A stretch of DNA of 64,000 bases from Sorghum bicolor (lineage: Eukaryota; Streptophyta; Magnoliopsida; Poales; Poaceae): contig NC_012877.2 in NCBI RefSeq assembly GCF_000003195.3, positions 19,618,294 through 19,682,293 of the forward strand, in the 5' to 3' direction. Position numbers and translations under genes: made by a program. How positions within the stretch are numbered: the first letter of the stretch is position 1; the number at the start of each line of letters is the position of its first letter. Shown in pieces: positions 55,233-64,000 of the stretch. The notes beneath the pieces are model-generated. The model did not search any database, was not told the origin of the DNA, and worked only from the letters and a program-made list of their open reading frames with translations.

Positions 55233-57350
55233 ATGTAGCCTTGGAATAGCAGGACATCGGGGTTGAGTAAAAGTCACTCCACTTTGCTGCAACGAGAGAG
55301 TTTGGAGCCTTGGTGGCACATTCTTGTATCGACATCTGTCTCAGTGCATTTTGTGGAAAGGCCCTCGAACTTTCTAGGAATTAACCCACAGTCCAAAGTC
55401 GAACCAACAGCCTCGCTCGTCGCTCCCACACGCGCACAGGCAATTTGGGTGGCGTTGAAAACCCTAGCCGCTGCCATCTCCCCTCTTCGTCTAGCCACCG
55501 ACATCGCTTCACTCCGCTCCTCTCCACCTTGCTGTGTCGGACGAACGCACCCAAATCTATGGGGAGGTGGCATTCAGCCATGGCTACGTCGTGGTAGATT
55601 GCAGCCTTGGTGGAGCCCTGCTCAATGCTGTCGCTGGAAAATGGGGAGCCACATGAGGTCGCCGTCGTTCCTAGAGCGCTTCATGTGTCCGCTCGGGCTC
55701 CTATCGAGCGGATCTGGCTGGATCCACATCTGGCAGGCCTCCACCGGCTTTGTCCACCACGGGACCTCCTGCGGCGCATGTGCTCTCCTAAAGCTATGGT
55801 AAAGAGAACTATAAGCTCACCACACTAGATTGTTCACGCATGTCTGATTAAGGGAACACAATGCCTACTAATTCAGTCGTACATCGAATTGGTTAATCTA
55901 TAATTTGATTTTGAGAATTTGTGTTTGTTTTCCGGGGATTGCAGTTTGATCTGGTCAAATTTGGTGATGGGAAAGCTAATTCATAAGGGGACTAGATTCC
56001 AGTTTGGCTAATCTGGTCTATGACGAACTGCACTAGCAGAACGAGCGAACAATGGAGTTGTGAATAAAAACGTGATGTTTTGTTCTGTTTCGTCATTTTG
56101 TGGTATGTTTTTAGGTTGAGAACCAATTCATTGTCTCTATGTATATTCTGTTAGAATGAAATTGTTATTAGTGTTTTTGGTGAAGTTTTAGCCTATGATC
56201 CCCTTGCATGTAGTGTTCTACCATGTTATGGATTACAGTTCAACACTACCTTAACTTACTTTTCTTGTAAGAGCAATAGAAAATTCATCTATGATTCTGC
56301 GTAAGTCTGAATAAGCTATGATATTGCAAAAAAAACATTGCCCTTTGTTTTGGAAATTATGTATGTGCTCTACTTATGATTTGAATCAATTGTTGTCTCT
56401 TCTTGATTTTAATTTTAGGATGGTAGAGGAAAAAGTGTAGTACATTTGCACTCGAGTTTCACTATAGTAACATGATTAGAAGAGTTTCTATTGTCATGCA
56501 AGTTTTTTTCAGAGTTACTGCTTACCTCATTAGTGTTGTTTTCGAATGTTCTAATGTATTCTTGAGGAATGCCATACCTAATTAGATCAAAATAAATTAG
56601 TTCCAGTCTATCCTTATATGTCTTTATTACTCTTTTCTTTGATTCTATGCACTGCACTCAGAGCTTGCAAGTTCATAAATTGATATACTATGAAGTCCTG
56701 GAAACATCTGACTCAGTTACATTCAGAAATGATAGCCCAATCTTCTTTTCGAAAAGCTTTATTTTGGAATACAAATGCTTAATACTGATGTGTGCCAAAT
56801 ATACAAGGAGGGGATGGCCATGCAGAATGTGCATCACTAATAGTTCCAAACATGTAATTAATCTGATTTGGTTGATGATATGACTTCCTTTTTGTTAGTT
56901 TTTTTGCCTTCCATCGGCAATTATATGCCACCTTCAACCAAAGTGTTGCCTAATGTAAAGGTCTTCAAGATGTCTGATGGTGTTTGTGCTTTAATTTATA
57001 TTCAGTTATTAAGATAGTCCAAGATATCTGATGAAGTTAACGACTAGTTCTTTCATTTCTGTGAAATGAGTCCATCAACTGAGGTGAAACTGCTTGCTCC
57101 AAAACACAAATTAATGTTTCTATCTGACTTAAGTTTTTTTAGGATTGTTGCACATTGACAGTCTTAGGATTGTTGCATATTGACAGTCAGCAATAGTGTC
57201 GAAGGAGCACAAGAGGTATGTTCAGGAGCTTGAGCATATGTTGCTTGGGGAATGAGGACCCTAGGTGGAGGTGTCCATGGCTAGGTCGCTGGATACCATG
57301 ATGTGTGAATTTCCATCGAATTCAGTCAAAACACTTCTGAGTTATGCGAC
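55233..57350. other. Unassigned sequence, possibly a low-copy gene fragment
   Basis: Before the copia insertion this joined 17052. About 55440-55800 is GC-rich and has the look of a cereal 5' leader or first exon (AACCCTAGCCGCTGCCATCTCC). Overlapping ORFs there match nothing I know. The rest is AT-rich and intron-like. A short coding-like piece near 57199-57250 reads SKEHKRYVQELEHMLLG. No SIAH or RING exon is visible, so I cannot tie it to the SINA fragment. Confidence 0.35.
57139..57188 (+). repeat. Two-unit 25 bp tandem repeat
   Basis: TTAGGATTGTTGCACATTGA followed by CAGTC, then the same 25-mer with one C-to-T change. Confidence 0.85.
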
Positions 57351-58983
57351 TGTTGGGTATTCTTAACGTCATTGCCAAAAGTAGACTTAGTTTTCTAATT
57401 CTGATAACGGCGCCAAAAATGCCAAACCTATCCTTCATACCACTTAAGCCAAGTTTTCATCCCCAGCATGTCATGAGAGACGCGGTATTGAAATATGCAA
57501 TTGCTCATCTAAATAAATAATGAATGGGATCTGCAAGCGCACAGATTAATACCGATGTAGCATTTTAACCGGGAAGTATTCCAGGTATCGTTATTTATAC
57601 TTTTACCACTGGGAAGGGATTAGTAACCATCAATGTTGATTATAGAATGGAATATAAGATTGAGTATCTATCATTGCATGTATAATTGAGAACATTTATC
57701 TACCTCTTTCATACAGGGATAAGTGTCACATAAAGGATATATAAAGTAATGAATAGTGATAAAGATAATTAATCTGATCAGCATAACTTAGCCACATATG
57801 AATATGATAAGCACCTCAATTAGATATTCCAACAAGTCATTAGCATGGAATTAGGATGAACTACAAGAATATTTTCTAAGTTATTCTCAACTATATAGTC
57901 TAGTATATCATAGTTAGTGCAATTATACTTATCAATCATTGCGAGAAAGGACTACGCCCATGCATAGTGATGTTAGCAAGGAATATGAGAAACATCGTAG
58001 TCACTCCCCTGTAATAATGTTGCTCTGCCAGCCCAATACACGAGAGGGGGACTATATAAGAATCAATGGAGCTGTCACTACCACGAACTACCCCACGATC
58101 TGGCATATTGGGTACAATCGCAGATAAATATGGTATAAGCACCATGCCTACACAATATCTATCAATTACCCATGGATCCGATGGATAAACGCTATACGAT
58201 CCTAAACATGTATATAATTCCAATCTAACTAAGCCAAGTATATAACTAGGATAAACTAAGAACAATATAATTACGAATATAAACAAGTAGAGCAAAGTCA
58301 TAAGCAATATATTGAAGTAGAACAAAGTCATATTCATAATATTGAAGAACAAAGATGAACAATTGAAGAACAATAGAGAATTACCAAGAATCCTCTTGAC
58401 AGATCTGGAAACCAATCGAAGATTGACTCCTTCTAGTTCTAATCCTATGTAGCTTTGCTAATCTAGATGTCTAAATGATGTGGTGGCTCTAGGCTTGATC
58501 AGAGGCTTCTTCTCCCTTGATGAATAATGAATTAGGGTTGAGAGGCTCCCTCCTCTAGGGGCCAGGGGGGTCTGGTTTTATAGTCCTTCCAAGTGAATAT
58601 GGGCCGTCGGATCAAACCGACATTGATTGAATGGTTATCCTTGATCCTTTAGGTCAGTGGAGCTTGATCCTGAAAGAGAGTCCTGATTGGACTCCAGAGG
58701 TGGGCGGGCGCCCTAGGCCAGGCCCCGTTCTGCCTCCGCTTCGTACTCGTGGCTTCTGGAGTCTTCTAGATGTAAGATAATTGCGTGGCACGTTAATATC
58801 TCTATGTAATCCCGACGTGTGGGCCTTTCTTTCGTATTTCCTAATAACCCCCTGCAGAAATAGACAAACACCAAAACTCATGGAATTCTGTCAAATAAAA
58901 CCCTAAGTCTAGATGTTGATTTCATTTAGATCCTTTTCTTTGTTTATTTGATAATTAAATTTGATACTTAAGGACCGTCAACA
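57351..58983 (-). repeat. 3' LTR of another Athila-type element
   Basis: The left end TGTTGGGTATTCTTAACG and the right end GGACCGTCAACA match the family termini. A polypurine tract AAGCTTGGGGGAGTT (minus strand, 58998-58984) adjoins the right end, so this is a 3' LTR whose internal region lies right, cut by the next element. A primer-site-like ATAACGGCGCCA (57404-57414) is embedded near its left end. A TATA-like TATAAAA lies on the minus strand at 58576-58582. Confidence 0.8.
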
Positions 58984-58998
58984 AACTCCCCCAAGCTT
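58984..58998 (-). promoter_or_regulatory. Polypurine tract of Athila-type element
   Basis: Minus-strand AAGCTTGGGGGAGTT immediately before the LTR. Only about 29 bp of internal sequence remain before the next LTR. Confidence 0.7.
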
Positions 58999-59012
58999 AC
59001 CTCTTGCTCGTC

Positions 59013-61746
59013 TGTCACACCCATATTTTAAGAACAAAATAGGATGCATAAAAGACTCATATGTGCCCCAGAAACAGTCGCACACATAAGTAGACAAATC
59101 TCAAATGTACCATCGCAGTGTTTATTACATAGCGGAATATAAAATATCACATAGTCTCATACAAAAATGATAGCATAAAGTAAACAACGCTCTCGACGGA
59201 AGCTCCACACAGGGACACTGTTGACTGGTTGACTCCAAACCTAGTACTCATACCGATAATCCTCATTCCAGTCATCTTCATTATCATACCCTGAGGTGTT
59301 GGGAGATTGCAAGAGTGAGCACATATCGTACTCAACAAGTATAACCAGGGGTTCATGAGGCTCAAATAGCTGACACTGGTTTGACTGCAATTAGCTTTTA
59401 ATAGTGGATAGCATGTTCATAATTAATGAGCAATTGTCAAGGAAGCATAAATAATCCATTAATCCCATGATCAAATGTAAGCATAGTTAATCTCATAGCA
59501 TAAATGATAATCAAATGAACATAATAACATAACAAGCTCATCATCTTAATGTAGATGTCCCCAAGGCCGCTCCTGACCGTGAGCTCGGCTAGTATACCAG
59601 TTTTACACTCTGCAGAGGTTGTACATCTTTACCCATGAGTCATGATTTACCCTTTCGCCCGAGGTAGCTAATCTCTTAACCCCCTTCCCAGGGAGGTCGG
59701 CAGGGATCACTATGAAGCCTTTCAAAAGTTCGTCTAACAAGTTAGGGCCGCAAGGTTTCCTTTGCGCGCAGATATAGAGCCCCCCTTCCGATGGCACAAT
59801 GACTCGCAGCCTATACTCATACAGACAGAGGCCACACTATACCCAAAACGGTTCAGCCCCTCCGCCCTCTCGGGTAACCGCTAACAAGCTAGAAAAGGGC
59901 TTCATACTGAGCTAAAGCCAGAGCCATAATAGCCCTCATGGTTGCACTGTTATCCCGGGTGATCACGTACAGACAAGATCTCATACAGTTATTTGTCATT
60001 CTTTTATGTTCATTGCATAGCTATTAATCATCTTACAAGATCATGGATTATATCAAGCACTAGCACATCTACACCAAATGCATATCAAGTAGGTAGCAAG
60101 GAATACAGGTAACAATCATCTATGATTTTGCTAAGGTCGACAAGGTGATAGCATGCATATGATATATATATATGTATCTATAAGTGAATAGGTAACAAGG
60201 ATGATCCCAAGTTATACTTGCCTTGCTCAAAGCTCTCCTGAGCCTGCTGGTCCTCAAAAGCTTGGTCTTGGTCACCAACGTACGGCTCACCGTCTAATCC
60301 CAATCATCAAACAACAACACGCAAATCCAATGTAGACAATCATACACGAAGCAAACAAGATATAATTAGAACAATACACCAAACAGTGGTAAAACAAATA
60401 TAAAAGTTTATCAAAATATTCTACGCAGCGCTACGATCACACAAACGTAAAGTTCACGAAAATCGGAATTAAAACGTGAAAGATATGAATTTTCTAAGAT
60501 TTCCTATAGCGAAATAATCAATTAAATAGTACTGCAGAATTAAAAAGTTTCCAAACAGTAAACTAATATTTCTAACGTGTAGAGATCGTAAATACGAAAC
60601 CAATGGAATTTGAATGGACAAAAACGGAGTTAAAATGATCATTTTATAAGCATTATAAATTCAGTGGCAAAACTGTAAATATTAGAAACATAATCTGAGC
60701 TGAACCGATCCTGAATACGCTTTCAAACTCAGAAAGCGTAATCCATCAAAGGCGCTAAGGGCTGCGGGTGGATTCCTGGAAAGTCCCAGGGACTCTTTAG
60801 CAAAATATACGCCGAACCGGTATCTTCTAATCCTGGCCTTGGATTCTCCATCGGACGGCTGACGATCGCCAGGGGGAAAACAGCGGCGGCCGGCCGCCTG
60901 AGCACAGGAACGGCGCGGCGGCGCCATGGACAGGCTCATCGGAGCTCTCGGTTTTCCCGCTCCCGAGCACCAAAATGCGAAAGAACAACTCCGGGAGGTC
61001 GAGGGGGAGGAGGCGAACCCACCTAGGCGGTTTGCTCGAGCCGAGAGAGGGCGAGGAGGGTGTGCCACGGCGGCGGATGAAACTTCGCTCGGCGAGATCC
61101 GAAACGCAATACTCGAGGCGGCTAGGGCTTGGAAAAACGCTCGGGTGGAAAAAAACAAGGCACGGGGCGTCACGGGGAACTATATAGGGGTTTGATTCGC
61201 GCCAAACGGCAAGAAATCACGGCCCCAAGATCCGGTTTGGCGTGGAGTTTGTGTCCAGCTCGAGCACGGCTGGGGGAGGGAGACGGCGCTGACGCGCGGG
61301 TCCCGCGTCGCAGTGAGAAGGGCGGGGAGGGAAGCTGGGCCGCTCGCTGGGCCGACGCAAGGGGACAGGGCGCGCGCGGCCTGGCCTGCTGCTGGGCTGT
61401 GAGCGCTGGGGAAAGTGGGCCGAGCGCGATGCGGGAGAACAGGCCGGGGGGAAACCGCTGGGCTTCGGCCACTGGCCCAGGCCGAGGTCAGTGGTGTGCA
61501 TTTTTTTTTTCTTTTTTTTTTCCAAAGTCTTTTCTAAATAGAGTTTTGAATGTAATTAAATTTTAGCCAAGGTAAATCAACACAAAGTAAAATATGATCC
61601 AGCATGAATGCACAGTCAAGGTTACTAAACCTATGATAAATTTTATGTCAACAAGATTATTCATTCACTAAATTAAATACCCACAAAAATACTTAATTAA
61701 ATCAAATTAAATCCTATTAATTCAAAATCAAATTTTGGGTGTTACA
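59013..61746 (-). repeat. 3' LTR of right-hand chromovirus
   Basis: Runs from TGTAACACCCAAAATTTG (right) to GGGTGTGACA (left) on the minus strand, about 2.73 kb. The left end is less certain than the right. A polypurine tract AAGGGGGGTAGAGTT lies at 61761-61747. TATA-like CCCCTATATAG is at 61181-61190 on the minus strand. A GC-rich block at about 60830-61490 gives chance ORFs on both strands; I do not annotate them. Confidence 0.8.
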
Positions 61747-61793
61747 AACTCTACCCCCCTTAAAATAATCTCGTCCTCGAGATTGAACGGTGC

Positions 61794-64000
61794 TTACTCG
61801 AACAGATATGAGTATGACTTCCTCAGATCATCCTCTCTTTCCCAAGTTGCCTCTGCTTCCGAATGCCGATTCCACAGTACTTTGCACATTCTGATGACCC
61901 GACTTCTAGTGACTCTCTCCGCTGTCTCCAATATTTTGATCGGATACTCTTCATAAGTGAGGTCACCTTTAACAGAGAGTTCTTCCAACGGTAGTTGCTC
62001 CTCAGGTACACGCAAACACTTCTTAAGTTGTGACACATGGAACACATCGTGCACACCAGACAAACTTTCAGGCAATTCCAACCGATATGCTACTTCTCCA
62101 CGCCTTTCTAATACTTTAAACGGACCAACATACCTTGGAGCTAGCTTTCCCTTCATATTGAACCTCTTCACACTTCGCATAGGCGACACTTTCAGATAGA
62201 CATAATCACCCACTTCAAAAGCCAGCTCTCTCCTACGCGTATCTGCATAGCTTTTCTGACGAGATTGAGCAATTCTCAAGTTATCCCGAATAGTCCGCAC
62301 TTGTTGTTCTGCATGTCTAAGCACATCTGTCCCAAACACCTGAGTCTCTCCCGTCTGATTCCAAAACAAAGGTGTCCTGCACTTCCGACCATATAGGGCC
62401 TCGAACGGTGCCATCTTAAGACTTTGCTGATAGCTGTTGTTGTAGGAGAATTCTGCATATGGCAAACTCTTGTCCCAACTAGCCCCATACTACAAAGCAC
62501 AAGCTCTCAACATATCCTCCAATATCTGGTTGATCCTCTCAGTCTGTCCATCTGTCTGTGGATGATATGCTGTGCTGAAATTCAACTTAGTTCCCAATGA
62601 ATCATGCACTGCTTTCCAAAAGTGAGATGTGAATTGAGTACCCCTATCTGACACAATCTTCTTAGGTACCCCATGCAAACAAACAATTCTCTCCATATAC
62701 AGCTCAGCTAGGCGTTCTCCAGTGTACTTAGTTTTAACAGGTATGAAATGAGCCACTTTAGTCAAACGATCTACTATCACCCATATTGAGTCATACCCTC
62801 TCTGTGTTCGTGGTAAACCCACTATGAAATCCATACCCACTTCTTCCCACTTCCATTCCGGAATCTTCATTGGTTGCAACAGTCCAGCTGGCCTCTGATG
62901 TTCAGCTTTTACTCGCTGACAAGTATCACACAAAGCAACATACTCCGCTACATCTCTCTTTAAACCATACCACCAGTATTTTTGTCTCAGATCTAGATAC
63001 ATCTTAGTGCTCCCAGGGTGAATGGAATATGCTGACTCATGAGCCTCTCTCAGGATCATATCTCGTATGGCCTTTACTTCCGGAACACATATCCTTTTTC
63101 CAAACCACAATACACCATTGTCATCTATTCTGAATCCTGGTGCTTTGCCTAGTACCACATTCTGTGCTATCTCCTTTAGTTTCTCATCTTCCAACTGTCC
63201 TTTCAATATCTCTTCCTCTAGGGTAGGAGTGATCTCAATTTCCATAGCATTTACTACAATTCCCAAGTTCAAATATGCAAATTCAGCACACAACTCCTCA
63301 GACTCAGGTGTCGCCCGAAGCTCATTAGCATATTTCTTTCTGCTAAGTGCATCAGCTACGACGTTCGCCTTTCCAGGATGGTAATGCACTTCCAAGTCAT
63401 AATCCTTTATTAGTTCCAACCATCTTCGTTGCCTCAAATTCAGATCTGTCTGGGTGAAGATGTACTTCAGACTCTTATGATCAGTGTATATGTCACTCTT
63501 ATGCCCAATCAAATAGTGTCTCCAAATCTTCAATGCATGAACCACAGCTGCTAACTCCAAATCATGAGTAGGATAATTCAGTTCATGTTTCCTCAACTGT
63601 CTAGATGCATAAGCAACAAATCTACCTTCTTGCATAAGAACACAACCCAAACCCAGACGAGAAGCATCACAATAGATAGAGAAACTCTTACTCAGATCTG
63701 GCAAAACCAACACAGGGGCAGTAGTCAATCTCTTCTTGAACTCCTCAAAACTAGCTTGACACTTATCAGACCACACAAACTTAGCATTCTTCTCCAATAG
63801 AGCAGTCATAGGCTTTGCAAGTTTTGAGAACCCTTCAATGAATCTACGATAGTAACCAGCTAAACCAAGAAAACTGCGAATTTCACTTACATCTGTAGGT
63901 GGTTTCCAATTCAACACATCTTTCACCTTACTAGGATCCACTGCAATACCACCATTAGAGACAACATGACCAAGAAAAGAAACTTCCTCTAACCAAAACT
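61794..64000 (-). pseudogene. pol: Pol of right-hand chromovirus, partial, one stop
   Basis: Open to the window edge, so the N-terminal part (gag, protease, most of reverse transcriptase) is missing. From 64000 down it has the end of the reverse transcriptase ([16 protein letters not shown]), RNase H ([23 protein letters not shown]) and an integrase zinc region ([19 protein letters not shown]). The integrase core follows ([25 protein letters not shown]), then a GPF module and a chromodomain-like C-terminus. A TAG at 62490-62492 after the integrase core replaces a probable Gln codon. It resembles the Tekay-type proteins at 21954-26453 but is clearly another family (LTR and protein differ). Confidence 0.9.

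Noticed and set aside
55263..55802. 179-residue ORF as a gene
   Set aside because: Begins at a non-ATG codon, has overlapping ORFs in other frames and on the other strand, and has no recognisable motif.
57351..58983. Solo LTR
   Set aside because: The 5 bp flanks (GCGAC and AACTC) do not match and a polypurine tract adjoins the right end, so it is a 3' LTR of an interrupted element.
60682..61566. Overlapping ORFs near 61 kb as genes
   Set aside because: They sit in the GC-rich part of the chromovirus 3' LTR, on both strands, with low-complexity translations.

Overview
This window is plant nuclear DNA, almost certainly from a grass and probably a panicoid such as a sorghum, maize or sugarcane relative. 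The evidence is wall-to-wall nested LTR retrotransposons, copia LTRs rich in CACCGGAC/GTCCGGTG motifs, an L1-type LINE with a C-terminal RNase H, and one fragment of a SINA-type E3 ubiquitin ligase gene. I see no complete host gene, no rRNA or tRNA gene, and nothing bacterial.

Layout, left to right. (1) 1-4291: right part of a minus-strand Athila/Tat-type Ty3/gypsy element with gag-protease, a tRNA-Asp-type primer site and a 5' LTR. (2) 4292-16267: the 3' part of a plus-strand SIRE-type copia element. A 7.1 kb LINE (4342-11466, 18 bp target duplication) sits in its internal region, and that LINE carries a solo Athila-type LTR (9025-10362, AGAAG duplication). The copia 3' LTR (12271-16267) is itself split by another solo Athila-type LTR (14542-16162, GAAAG duplication). 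(3) 16268-17052: exon 1 of a SINA-like gene, 75 bp downstream of the copia LTR. (4) 17053-55227: a minus-strand copia solo LTR (ACCCT duplication) blown apart by a 36 kb composite of Tekay-type chromoviruses (18044-54302, ACATG/ACGTG duplication). (5) 55233-57350: non-repetitive-looking sequence that originally adjoined region 3. (6) 57351-64000: an Athila-type 3' LTR, then the 3' LTR and pol of another minus-strand chromovirus that runs off the window.

The 36 kb composite is the most informative part. A minus-strand element (LTR, gag-pol, extra ORF) is joined head to head with plus-strand copies of the same family in the order LTR-internal-LTR-internal-LTR. It ends in a minus-strand LTR. The plus-strand part is a 9.26 kb tandem duplication whose copies share a 596 bp gag deletion, a nonsense codon and a mutated LTR terminus. 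The middle and right plus LTRs share a 738 bp deletion.

Each of the three internal regions carries, between primer site and gag, an extra 347-codon ORF. Its ATG opens directly into a near copy of the histone H3 N-terminal tail (16 of the first 21 residues after Met identical, including the ARKSTGG segment around K9). A central region, a long coiled coil and an acidic tail follow. Splice-donor-like and acceptor-like sequences flank this ORF and gag. A chromodomain-type C-terminus on the same element's integrase makes a chromatin-directed role plausible. This H3-tail-mimic protein is the best candidate here for an under-described system. Gag-pol is broken in all three copies, while two of the three mimic ORFs are intact.
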